The translations under genes and the position numbers were made by a program. Shown piece by piece: positions 18,241-25,455 of a DNA stretch of 64,000 nucleotides. The notes under the pieces were generated by a model. It was not told the origin of the DNA. It was given only the letters and a program-made list of their open reading frames with translations, and made no database searches. How positions within the stretch are numbered: position 1 is the first letter of the stretch; the number at the start of each line of letters is the position of its first letter. The DNA is from an uncultured Eubacteriales bacterium (lineage in GTDB: Bacteria > Bacillota > Clostridia > Christensenellales > Borkfalkiaceae): the NCBI GenBank assembly GCA_900540805.1, contig UQHL01000001.1, forward strand, positions 248,001 to 312,000, in the 5' to 3' direction.

Positions 18241-18732
18241 TTAAAAGTTTCTCCCCGCCAGTTTTTCAATCTCTGCGCCCTCTTTATATCGCCTTTCCAT
18301 TTCCGCCCTAAAATCGGGATAGGCGATATGAATAATTGACATTCCCGCTTCCAAAATCTTGTCTAAAAATACTTCGTATGCCAAATCGTTGCTATCCTCT
18401 CCCTTTTCAGCCTCCGCAGGACACGTTCTGTCCGCAAACAGTTGCGCCGCCGCATACGGCAGAACGCTTTTTTCATACGCCTTGATATACTCGCTGCAAT
18501 CCGTCCGAACGCTGTCTTCCACCGACTCTATATCTTCTTTAAATCCTATGTAATGGCACATAGTAAATTCGGGAGTTTTTTGTTGAAGATATTGTTCCAT
18601 TAGACGATGAGTAAGCTTGGCATATTCGGGTTTCTGCTCTTTGCTGTCACGATACTCATTAATCACGTCGTTTCCCAAGCCGATCAGGTGGATAAGTTTC
18701 TTTGCTTCTTGTTCATTTACTTCAAATGTCAT
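18241..18732 (-). CDS. Unknown acidic protein, 163 residues
   Basis: No family recognised. The protein is acidic and helical with no membrane segment. It contains TMCHYIGFKEDIESVEDSVRTDCSEYIKAY near its middle. It begins at an ATG preceded by AGGAG (AATAGGAGTAAAAAATCATG). It is the first gene of a probable two-gene unit with the DUF4085-like gene downstream, possibly expressed from an extended -10 (TGCTATAAT) at 18999-19007 on the minus strand. Confidence 0.6.
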   Translation of the reverse strand: MTFEVNEQEAKKLIHLIGLGNDVINEYRDSKEQKPEYAKLTHRLMEQYLQQKTPEFTMCHYIGFKEDIESVEDSVRTDCSEYIKAYEKSVLPYAAAQLFADRTCPAEAEKGEDSNDLAYEVFLDKILEAGMSIIHIAYPDFRAEMERRYKEGAEIEKLAGRNF

Positions 18733-19076
18733 GATTTTTTACTCCTATTTTTTATTTATATTTAATTAATTTTGCAGTTTTAGATTTCAAGAAAGGAATT
18801 TTCCCTATACATCGGGAGCGCGGATGAGGTACATACTATCTTTCAACAATTTCTCCTTCTAATTTATCTTTTATTTTTTTTATTCAATAAATTTTTATCT
18901 CCAATAAGAAGACCCATTCTTACCTGTCCTAAAAAGTTAAAGTATGCTGTAAAATATTTCAAAGCGTCTGATTTTCTGTCTTTTTGTTCAACGGGTTTAT
19001 TATAGCATAAAAAGAAAGGTAAGGCTATTTATCTATCATAATTTTTTTATCGAAAAAGGAGAAAAATTGTCTAACT
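18733..19076. other. Divergent intergenic region between 18241 and the HTH genes
   Basis: 344 AT-rich bases separating a minus-strand and a plus-strand gene, so promoters for both should lie here. On the minus strand TGCTATAAT (-10 at 18999-19004, extended -10 TG) is the clearest box. On the plus strand no box is convincing, but AAGGAG occurs at 19057-19062, 14 bases before the ATG at 19077. The double-HTH proteins encoded next to it may bind here. Confidence 0.45.
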
Positions 19077-19556
19077 ATGTCAAAAACACCTGAAAATGCA
19101 CTATTTAGGGCTTCCCCTGCCTTTAAAAAGAGAGTTATACAACTAATTTATAAACAAGGTTGTTCTAAAAAAGAATTTGCTTTACGTGTGGGGGTGAGCG
19201 AACCTGTTATAACCCGTGCCACTTTGGACGGCATCATTCCTACTACACCTATTCTTGTCAAAATTGCCGATTCACTAAAAATTTCTTTGGAATACCTCAT
19301 CTGTCGTACTGAAAATGAAAAAATAAATTTATCTAAATTTCCTACAACATTCCATGTAAGACTTGAACGGTTAACAAATAAAGCACACGTGAATTATGGT
19401 CAAATAGCCCAAAAAATGAGATTTCCTAGAACTTATTTCTACGAATGGCAAAAGAAAAAAACTTTTCCGTGTGTGGATTATTTGGTCGATATTGCCGACT
19501 ACTTTGAAGTTTCCATAGATTATCTAATGGGTCGTACAGATACTCTGCATATCTAA
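19077..19556 (+). CDS. Double XRE-type helix-turn-helix protein A
   Basis: 159 residues carrying two Cro/C1-type HTH domains in one chain. The first (about 20-77) is CSKKEFALRVGVSEPVITRATLDGIIPT, followed by the ILVKIADSLKISLEYLICR helix pair. The second (about 103-155) has YGQIAQKMRFPRTYFYEWQKKKTFP, then LVDIADYFEVSIDYLMGRTD. Each ends in the 'ALADYFxVSxDYLLGRTD' signature of XRE repressors. A probable DNA-binding regulator of the integrative element; target unknown. It is followed 38 bases later by a paralogue of the same layout. Confidence 0.8.
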   Translation: MSKTPENALFRASPAFKKRVIQLIYKQGCSKKEFALRVGVSEPVITRATLDGIIPTTPILVKIADSLKISLEYLICRTENEKINLSKFPTTFHVRLERLTNKAHVNYGQIAQKMRFPRTYFYEWQKKKTFPCVDYLVDIADYFEVSIDYLMGRTDTLHI

Positions 19557-19594
19557 CTTCTTTTCTAATTTAAAAATCACATGAGGATAACAAT

Positions 19595-20071
19595 ATGTCA
19601 AAAATACCAGCAGACACACAGAAGCGTATCTCTCCCGAATTTCAAAAACGCTTGCTCGAACTGCTTGACGATAAAGAATGCACTAAAAACGAATTTGCGA
19701 ATGCCGCAGGAATCAGTAAAGAAGTTGTGGCAAGAATTACGATTTATGGAATTATCCCTACCGTAAGGACGTTGATAAAATTAGCGGACTATTTCGACGT
19801 TTCTCTTTTGTATTTATTGGCGGAAAGCGACGATACATACTTCTATAAGTCGGAAAATCCCAAAACCTTTCAGGAAAGACTGCAATCGCTAATCGAAGAA
19901 AACCACACGAAATATTCTCAAATTGCGCATAAAATGCCTTTTTCTAAAAACTTTTTCTATGAGTGGGAACGCGTAGGGACTATTCCTTCCCTTGAATACT
20001 TACAGGCTCTTGCCGAATATTTTAAAGTTTCCCCCGATTACTTGCTGGGCAGAACCGACGATAGAAATTAA
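19595..20071 (+). CDS. Double XRE-type helix-turn-helix protein B (paralogue of A)
   Basis: 158 residues with the same two-domain layout as the preceding gene. The first HTH is CTKNEFANAAGISKEVVARITIYGIIPT plus LIKLADYFDVSLLYLLAES. The second is YSQIAHKMPFSKNFFYEWERVGTIPS plus LQALAEYFKVSPDYLLGRTDD. The start has GAGG eight bases upstream. Its DNA is more GC-rich and similarity to A is moderate, so the duplication is not recent. Likely a regulator of the element; A and B could form heterodimers or read different operators. Confidence 0.8.
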   Translation: MSKIPADTQKRISPEFQKRLLELLDDKECTKNEFANAAGISKEVVARITIYGIIPTVRTLIKLADYFDVSLLYLLAESDDTYFYKSENPKTFQERLQSLIEENHTKYSQIAHKMPFSKNFFYEWERVGTIPSLEYLQALAEYFKVSPDYLLGRTDDRN

Positions 20072-20199
20072 CTGATTTTCAGATCAAATTTTCTATTCGT
20101 TACCTTCATTGAATATGCCATATCTCCAAACGCCTAATTGAAAACAGCAGCGTAAAGGAACTCAGATTATAAAAGCCCGCTTTGACGCATACTGAATTT

Positions 20200-20493
20200 A
20201 TGTACTTCAACTATCACGCCAAAGCCAAACGATTGATTGAGGAAGGTCATTTGATCCGCTATGCGTTTATGGATTCCTGGGGAACGATTCGCCCCGCGCT
20301 GGTGCTCTTTTTCGACAACGAAAAGCCTATGCCTATCCGAGCGCATCGTTGGCAGGAATACCTTTCGCTGTTATCTGAAAGCGTAAAAAAAATTAACATA
20401 GACAAGCCCCCACTTTTCTATAAAAAAGTGGGGGCTTTTTATAATTTCGTCTTATTGTGTGAAATTTTGATGAAATTTTCATTTTTAGGGTAG
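20200..20493 (+). CDS. Small conserved protein of unknown function, with an odd 3' end
   Basis: The segment MYFNYHAKAKRLIEEGHLIRY...PALVLFFDNEKPMPIRAHRWQEYLSLL resembles a small protein common in Clostridia whose function I do not know. No ribosome site precedes the ATG at 20200; a TTG at 20182 is in frame but equally unsupported. The conserved part ends near 20385. The frame then reads through an obvious terminator hairpin (20404-20440) and into the first direct repeat before stopping at 20493. The real gene may have lost its proper start and stop, i.e. be a remnant. Confidence 0.45.
   Translation: MYFNYHAKAKRLIEEGHLIRYAFMDSWGTIRPALVLFFDNEKPMPIRAHRWQEYLSLLSESVKKINIDKPPLFYKKVGAFYNFVLLCEILMKFSFLG
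20404..20440 (+). terminator. Strong intrinsic terminator
   Basis: AAGCCCCCACTTTT pairs with AAAAGTGGGGGCTT (loop CTATAA) and is followed by five T. It ends transcription coming from the HTH genes and lies inside the open frame of the small gene before it. Confidence 0.85.
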
Positions 20494-20815
20494 TCAGTAT
20501 ATCATTTTTTCGGCATGAAAAGTGAGGGGTATTTTTTATGATACTATTTTCTTATGTGAAACTTTTACGAAACTTGCTTTTTTATAGTTGTTCGCAGGTC
20601 TTTTTTTCCTTTGTATAAGTGAGTGGAATTTTTATAATTTTACCCTACTATGTGAAATTTTGACGAAAACTAATTTTTTATGGTTGTTAAGGGGGCGATT
20701 TTTTGCCATAGAAAGTAGAGGGACTTTTCGAAACAATAAAAAAACTATAATTTTATAGCGCATAGCCCCTCTATTTTTTCCTTTGTATAAGTGAAAATTA
20801 TTTTATATACGTTTT
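20437..20815. repeat. Three imperfect ~97-bp direct repeats plus a partial fourth, before the excisionase gene
   Basis: Copies begin at about 20437, 20532 and 20630, each with a TTTTTAT(A/G)AT-like lead and then (T/A)TGTGAAA-TTTT-GA(C/T)GAAA. A TTTTTATxGTTGTT-like block follows, then a TGAGGGG/TGAGTGG/TAGAGGG block. The 20-base stretch TTTTTCCTTTGTATAAGTGA occurs twice (about 20604 and 20775), giving a partial fourth copy. The spacing (95 and 98 bases) and the position directly upstream of xis-int suggest arm-type binding sites for recombinase/excisionase or a control region. No protein is encoded. Confidence 0.7.
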
Positions 20816-20843
20816 TCAAAAATCAAATTTCGGAGGTACTACC

Positions 20844-21065
20844 ATGAACGCAAGAGTCTATTTATCCATGCTGAAAGATCAGCCCGAAGTGCTGACCGTA
20901 AGCGAAGTCGCCAAAATTCTTCGTATCGGCAAAAACAAAGCCTACGCCCTTGTGAAGAACAAAAGCCTGTCCTCGATCAAGGTGGGAGGAAAAATCATCG
21001 TGCCAAAAATGCATTTGATCGCCTTTCTTTTGGAAACGAAAAATTATTCTCTTTCTCCCGAATAA
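20844..21065 (+). CDS. Excisionase-like helix-turn-helix protein (MerR/Xis fold)
   Basis: 73 residues. TVSEVAKILRIGKNKAYALVKNKSLSSIKVGGKIIVPK is the winged-helix pattern of Tn916-Xis-like and 'excisionase family DNA-binding' proteins. It should steer the adjacent integrase toward excision by binding and bending DNA at the element ends. GGAGG lies seven bases before the ATG. It sits 103 bp upstream of int and just downstream of the direct repeats, its likely binding region. Confidence 0.85.
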   Translation: MNARVYLSMLKDQPEVLTVSEVAKILRIGKNKAYALVKNKSLSSIKVGGKIIVPKMHLIAFLLETKNYSLSPE

Positions 21066-21168
21066 TCTCCCTCAATCGCTGGACTTACGGGAAAAGGTGT
21101 GATACTCTTGTATTGCCGATGGTGATACCAGGACATTCGCACGACAAAAATACAACAAGGAGGAAAAC

Positions 21169-22371
21169 ATGAAACGAATCACAGGCCGCCTGGCCGAACG
21201 GAATGGCAAATGGTACGCCGTAATCAATTTATACACCGCGGAAAGAAAGCGCAAAGAAAAATGGTGCAATCTCGATTTGGAGTCCAAAAGAGGAAGCAAA
21301 ACGGAAGCCAATCACAGGCTGATGGAGATTCTCTCCAGGTACAATCAGAGCGATTTGTACTTGTTCGACTGCCTCTCCCCCGCGGAACGCGAAAAGCGCA
21401 GGCTTGCCGCGCAGACGGTGGACGCTTACTTGACGGAATGGCTGGAGGGTTACAAATACAATCTTTCCGTGCTCACCTTCAACGGCTACATGGCAATGGT
21501 CGAATCGAGAATCGCCCCCTATTTCAAAGAGCTCGGCTTGTCTTTAAGGGAGATCACGGGCGACGAAATCAATGATTTCTACGCCTATTTACGAGGCGAC
21601 GGACTGTCGGGCTCCACCGCGCAGAGGTATCACTCCCTTCTGCATCTTGCGTTCAAGAACGCCGTAAAAAGGCGGCTCATTCCGTCCAATCCCTGCGACC
21701 AGGCAGACCGCCCGAAAGCCAAGCAGTATATCGGCAGCTACTACAACACCGAAGAAATCAAAAAGCTGATCGACTGTCTGGACGACGATCCTCTGCGGGT
21801 CGTGATTATCCTCGCCGCTTATTACGGATTGAGGAGGAGCGAGATTCTCGGCTTGAAATGGTCGGCGATCGATTGGGAGGAGAAGAAAATTTACATCCGC
21901 CACAAGATCATCGAAAATAAAGCGGGCGGCACTCACGTCGAGGGCTACGATGTGATGAAAACGAAATCGTCCTACCGCACCATGCCGCTGATCCCCTATA
22001 TTCAGGAAGTGCTGCTCGCCGAGAAAGAAAAGCAGGAAAATATGCGGCAGGCGATGAGGAAAGCGTACAGCAAAAAGTATCTCGACTATGTCTGCGTGGA
22101 TGCCTTGGGCGAGATCCTGACGCCGCAGTACGTCACGCGGCACTTCAAGTTTATTCTTAGACACAACGGTTTGAAAAATATCCGTTTTCACGATCTGCGG
22201 CATTCCTGCGCGTCCATTCTGCTCGCCCACAACGTGCCGATGAAGATGATTCAGGACTGGCTCGGGCATTCCGATATGAGCACGACGGCGGACATTTACA
22301 GCCATATCGACAGTACAAGCAAGCTTGCGAGCGCGGAAGCCATGGAAGCGGCGCTTGCGTTCGACGATTAA
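21169..22371 (+). CDS. Tyrosine recombinase / phage-type integrase
   Basis: 400 residues. An N-terminal arm-binding domain (about 1-60, GRLAERNGKWYAVINLY) is followed by a SAM-like core-binding domain (about 80-170) and the catalytic domain. The catalytic residues are visible: Arg in YYGLRRSEILGL, HDLRH (His-x-x-Arg), WLGHSDMSTT (His) and the nucleophile Tyr in TADIYSHID. Length and layout match Tn916/ICE and phage integrases. GGAGG precedes the ATG. Its 3' end lies 35 bases from the 3' end of a tRNA-Ser gene, the usual attachment site for this class. Confidence 0.95.
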   Translation: MKRITGRLAERNGKWYAVINLYTAERKRKEKWCNLDLESKRGSKTEANHRLMEILSRYNQSDLYLFDCLSPAEREKRRLAAQTVDAYLTEWLEGYKYNLSVLTFNGYMAMVESRIAPYFKELGLSLREITGDEINDFYAYLRGDGLSGSTAQRYHSLLHLAFKNAVKRRLIPSNPCDQADRPKAKQYIGSYYNTEEIKKLIDCLDDDPLRVVIILAAYYGLRRSEILGLKWSAIDWEEKKIYIRHKIIENKAGGTHVEGYDVMKTKSSYRTMPLIPYIQEVLLAEKEKQENMRQAMRKAYSKKYLDYVCVDALGEILTPQYVTRHFKFILRHNGLKNIRFHDLRHSCASILLAHNVPMKMIQDWLGHSDMSTTADIYSHIDSTSKLASAEAMEAALAFDD

Positions 22372-22387
22372 AAACGGCGCGAAAAAA

Positions 22388-22406
22388 GCCCCGAAAATCG
22401 GGGCTT
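22388..22406 (+). terminator. Terminator after integrase
   Basis: GCCCCGA and TCGGGGC form a seven-bp stem around AAA, followed by TTT on the plus strand and AAAAAA (read as T) on the minus strand. It can therefore end both the integrase and the convergent tRNA transcript. Confidence 0.75.
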
Positions 22407-22440
22407 TGGCGCAGAGAGAGGGATTTGAACCCCCGGATGT
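22407..22440. other. Probable attachment site (att) in the 3' half of tRNA-Ser
   Basis: Integrases of this class recombine within tRNA 3' ends, and the integrase stop is 35 bases away. The T arm and acceptor strand (22407-22440) are the likely core. No second copy of this sequence was seen elsewhere in the window, so the other end of the element is either outside or decayed. Confidence 0.45.
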
Positions 22441-22492
22441 TGCCATCAACAGTTTTCAAGACTGCCGTAATCGACCTCTCTACCATCTCTGC
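22407..22492 (-). tRNA. tRNA-Ser (anticodon UGA)
   Basis: Class II tRNA of 86 bases on the minus strand. The acceptor stem GCAGAGA/TCTCTGC is perfect. The anticodon loop reads CTTGAAA with anticodon TGA (reads UCA). The long variable arm is TGATGGCAACATC, the T arm GGGGGTTCAAATCCC, the discriminator is G, and the CCA end is encoded (22409-22407). The integrase gene ends at its 3' end, so the tRNA 3' half is the likely attachment site of the element to the left. Confidence 0.93.
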
Positions 22493-22619
22493 ATAAAATT
22501 ATTACGCTAATATACAATCGCGGGAAAACTGCGAATCGCCCTCTCCCCAAACTGCACGAAACTTCCCCTACAATCCGCTAAAACAGCGACATCGGGAAAA
22601 TGCGCCGCAATGCAAAGGC

Positions 22620-22660
22620 TTACTTTTCAAGACCGCCTTCGTCTTACCCTCTTCGTCCCC
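22620..22660 (-). pseudogene. tRNA-Ser-like relic
   Basis: On the minus strand CGAAGGCGGTCTTGAAAAG (22623-22641) matches the D-stem-to-anticodon segment typical of tRNA-Ser, but no acceptor stem, variable arm or T arm follows. It lies between a perfect promoter (22694-22722) and the intact tRNA-Ser, so it may be what remains of an earlier tRNA-Ser copy. A chance match is possible. Confidence 0.3.
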
Positions 22661-22693
22661 TTATATTCCCGTCGGTATTTTCAAAGCCTTTTT

Positions 22694-22722
22694 ATTATAT
22701 CCCGTTTCAATAAAATTGTCAA
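22694..22722 (-). promoter_or_regulatory. Strong minus-strand promoter upstream of tRNA-Ser
   Basis: TTGACA (22717-22722), 17 bases, TATAAT (22694-22699) on the minus strand. The predicted transcript starts near 22687 and reaches the tRNA-Ser after a leader of about 195 bases, unusually long for a tRNA gene. Confidence 0.8.
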
Positions 22723-22780
22723 TGATTTTGAGCGCCTCGCCGATTTTTTCTCTTTCTGCTTTCGACTTGCTTAAACCCGT

Positions 22781-22809
22781 TTGACAAAGCCGGGGGAATG
22801 TGCTACAAT
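22781..22809 (+). promoter_or_regulatory. Promoter of ktrB-ktrA
   Basis: TTGACA (22781-22786), 17 bases, TACAAT (22804-22809). The leader to the ktrB start is about 50 bases, too short for a ydaO-type riboswitch. Confidence 0.8.
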
Positions 22810-22865
22810 ACCTCTAACGATTCGGGAACGCCCGTCAAAGGCGTACATTTTCGAGAAAACAAAAT

Positions 22866-24230
22866 ATGAAATTAAAACCAAAATCAAAAATGACCGTGTG
22901 GCAATTTCTGTCGCTGGGGTATCTTATCGTCATCATTGCCGGCAGCCTGCTCTTATTTCTGCCGTTTGCGACGAAAGACGGACAATCCACCACTTACATC
23001 AACGCTCTGTTCACCTCCACATCCGCGACGTGCGTGACGGGGCTTGTCCCCTACGACACCAACACGCACTGGAGCCTTTTCGGGCAGATCGTCATTATTA
23101 TACTTATCCAGACCGGCGGACTGGGATTTATGACCTTCGTATCCGTCCTGTTTAATTTGTTGGGCCGACATATGGGGCTTTACGAACGCAAGGCTCTCAT
23201 GCAGTCCGCGGGAGAGGGACGGTTGAGCGGTATTCGCCGCCTGGTACGGCGCATCTTTATCGGAACCGCTATTTTTGAAGGCTTGGGCGCTATTTTCCTC
23301 TCTATCCGCTTCATTCCCGATTTCGGAGTGGGAAAAGGCATCTATTATTCCGTCTGGCACTCGATTTCTGCATTCTGCAACGCCGGATTCGACCTGATGG
23401 GCGGGGTGTTCGGCGAAGAAATGTTTGTCTCTTTTACCCATTACGCTGCCGATCCCGTCGTCTCTCTTACCATCGCCTTTCTCATTATCATCGGCGGACT
23501 CGGTTTCTGCGTATGGGGAGATATCGTCGATAACAAGGGCAACGTCAAAAAATTCAGGCTGCACACCAAAGTCGTGTTGCTGGTAAATACGTTGATGCTC
23601 GTCGCCTCCACCCTCCTCTTTTTACTTTTCGAACGCAACAACCCCACCTACGGAGGATTTTCCACGGGCGAAAAATGGCTGGTCGCTTTTTTCAACGCCA
23701 CGACGCCGCGAACGGCAGGATTTAATACCATCGATCTCAATTCCCTTTCGGACAGCGGTTATCTGCTCACCATCATGCTGATGTTTATCGGCGGAAGCTC
23801 GGGCTCGACCGCAGGCGGAATCAAGATCAGCACGCTCGCCGTCATTCTTATGGGAATGGTCGCCGTATTCCGCGGCCGCAAGGATATCAATATCGGAAAA
23901 AAACGGGTGGAATACTCGCTGGTCAATCAGGCGCTTGCCATCTTTGTTTCCTGCCTCATCATCGTAATGACGGCGACGCTGCTCATCTGCGCTATAGAGC
24001 CCGACGCCTCGGCTTCATTCAGACAGGTATTATTTGAAACAGTGTCGGCTTTGGGAACCGTGGGGCTGAGCCTTTCGCTGACCCCTATCCTTTCCACCGC
24101 CTCCAAATGTATCATTATTTTTCTCATGTACGCGGGCCGAGTGGGAATCCTCACCCTGGCGCTCGCTTTCGGCGAAAGCCGTAAATCTTCGGAAGTAAAA
24201 AAGCCGCTCGACGCGCTGCTCATCGGCTGA
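22866..24230 (+). CDS. ktrB: KtrB/TrkH-family potassium uptake channel subunit
   Basis: Integral membrane ion-translocating subunit (454 residues) of a Ktr-type K+ (Na+-coupled) uptake system. The four pore-loop repeats are visible: TSATCVTGL (about 55), AFCNAGFDL (about 170), TPRTAGFNT (about 285) and ALGTVGLS (about 400), each with the central selectivity glycine. MKLKPKSKMTVWQFLSLGYL is a normal KtrB start. It is followed 25 bases later by the cytosolic gating partner. Ktr rather than Trk is preferred by size and by the small single-RCK partner. Confidence 0.93.
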   Translation: MKLKPKSKMTVWQFLSLGYLIVIIAGSLLLFLPFATKDGQSTTYINALFTSTSATCVTGLVPYDTNTHWSLFGQIVIIILIQTGGLGFMTFVSVLFNLLGRHMGLYERKALMQSAGEGRLSGIRRLVRRIFIGTAIFEGLGAIFLSIRFIPDFGVGKGIYYSVWHSISAFCNAGFDLMGGVFGEEMFVSFTHYAADPVVSLTIAFLIIIGGLGFCVWGDIVDNKGNVKKFRLHTKVVLLVNTLMLVASTLLFLLFERNNPTYGGFSTGEKWLVAFFNATTPRTAGFNTIDLNSLSDSGYLLTIMLMFIGGSSGSTAGGIKISTLAVILMGMVAVFRGRKDINIGKKRVEYSLVNQALAIFVSCLIIVMTATLLICAIEPDASASFRQVLFETVSALGTVGLSLSLTPILSTASKCIIIFLMYAGRVGILTLALAFGESRKSSEVKKPLDALLIG

Positions 24231-24254
24231 CGCACGCAGCTATAAGGAGTTTTT

Positions 24255-24911
24255 ATGAAATCCATTTTATTGATCGGTATGGGAAAATTCGGGCAGACGC
24301 TCGGGACGAGACTGCTGAATATGGGCGACGAGGTTATGATCGTCGATAAAAACGAGGATATCATCAACGCTTTGGCGCCCAAATACACCAACGCACTAAT
24401 CGCAAACTGCATGAACGCGGACAATCTTTCCACGATGGATATCCCCTCTTTCGACGTCTGCGTGGTGGCGATCGGCGACGACTTCCAATCCTCCCTCGAG
24501 ATCACCTCTCTTTTGAAAGACCTCGGCGCGAAATACGTGGTTTCCAAGGCGACCACGGAGATCCAGCGGAAGTTCCTGCTCCGCAACGGCGCAGACGAAG
24601 TCATCTATCCCGACCGCGATATTGCCGAAAAGCTGGCCGTTAAGCTGAATTCCGCAAAGGTATATGATTATATCGAGCTGGACGCCGAATATTCTATTTT
24701 CGAGCTTGCGGTACCGAGCGAATGGTACAGGAAAAAGATCGTGGACGTTAACCCCCGCAGAAAATACGACATCAATATTCTTACGATCAAAAAAGGCCAC
24801 AAAATCGTTTCCTCTCCCAATGCGGAATACGTATTTGAGGACGGCGACCACATGGTGGTATTCGGAAATACAGAAAAGATACTTGCGTTTACCAACAAGC
24901 GCAAGAAATAA
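24255..24911 (+). CDS. ktrA: KtrA/TrkA-family RCK regulator of potassium uptake
   Basis: 218-residue cytosolic RCK protein that forms the gating ring of KtrB. The N-terminal Rossmann domain has LLIGMGKFGQTLG, VDKNED and VVAIGDDFQSSL. The C-terminal RCK_C domain (about 135-218) has YDINILTIKKGHKIVSSPNAEYVFEDGDHMVVFG. Such rings are gated by ATP/ADP and, through RCK_C, often by c-di-AMP. AAGGAG precedes the start. A terminator follows. Confidence 0.93.
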   Translation: MKSILLIGMGKFGQTLGTRLLNMGDEVMIVDKNEDIINALAPKYTNALIANCMNADNLSTMDIPSFDVCVVAIGDDFQSSLEITSLLKDLGAKYVVSKATTEIQRKFLLRNGADEVIYPDRDIAEKLAVKLNSAKVYDYIELDAEYSIFELAVPSEWYRKKIVDVNPRRKYDINILTIKKGHKIVSSPNAEYVFEDGDHMVVFGNTEKILAFTNKRKK

Positions 24912-24923
24912 CCGAAACAATTG

Positions 24924-24961
24924 AAAACCCCGCCCGGGACATAAGCCTCGGGCGGGGTTTT
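24924..24961 (+). terminator. Bidirectional terminator after ktrA
   Basis: AAAACCCCGCCCG pairs with CGGGCGGGGTTTT (loop about 12 bases) with T runs on both strands. It serves ktrBA and the convergent gene at 24983. Confidence 0.88.
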
Positions 24962-24982
24962 CTAAAATCAAAGGAAAAATGG

Positions 24983-25417
24983 TCAAAGCTTTGTATATCG
25001 TTCCTTAAAGACGATGCCCGCCGTAAGGATAACCGCGGTGGCCGCCAGGCATACGGCCGCCCGAACCAGCCCGCCCAAGGAAAAATAGGCGCATAAATAA
25101 ACGATAACGATCAGCGAGCCCGCTACGCCCGCGCCGCCCAGCATAAGAAGCACATTGCGCGCCGCCCGGACGACAGATTTGAAGCGCCGCCCTTCCGACG
25201 CTCCTTCCCCGTCGGAAAGCTTATCCCGTTCCAGCGAACTGAAAAAGGAAATCACCGCGCCGAGCAATGCGACGCCCAAGCCGACCAGAGCGGGAAGCCA
25301 GCTGCCCGCAAAGGACGAAAAGCCGTAAAAGCCGCCCGCAACGGTCAAAATTCCGCCGATGACGGTGCCGCCGATTGCGGCGTAATATCTCATCGGTCGT
25401 TTATTATCGTTTTCCAT
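24983..25417 (-). CDS. Small membrane protein, unknown
   Basis: 144 residues with four predicted membrane segments in two pairs (about 12-34, 40-60, 88-112 and 117-137). A charged cytosolic stretch LERDKLSDGEGASEGRRFK lies between the pairs. No family recognised. It starts with MENDNKRPMRYYAAIGG, lies 38 bases downstream of degV on the same strand and is probably co-transcribed with it. Confidence 0.65.
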   Translation of the reverse strand: MENDNKRPMRYYAAIGGTVIGGILTVAGGFYGFSSFAGSWLPALVGLGVALLGAVISFFSSLERDKLSDGEGASEGRRFKSVVRAARNVLLMLGGAGVAGSLIVIVYLCAYFSLGGLVRAAVCLAATAVILTAGIVFKERYTKL

Positions 25418-25455
25418 GGTTTTCCTCGTATGTTTATCCGAAAATGCTTTCTGCT

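Noticed and set aside
20437..20815. CRISPR array
   Set aside because: The repeat units are ~97 bases, imperfect and without unique spacers of regular length, and no cas genes are present.
22810..22865. c-di-AMP (ydaO) riboswitch before ktrB
   Set aside because: The leader from the mapped promoter is only about 50 bases, far too short.
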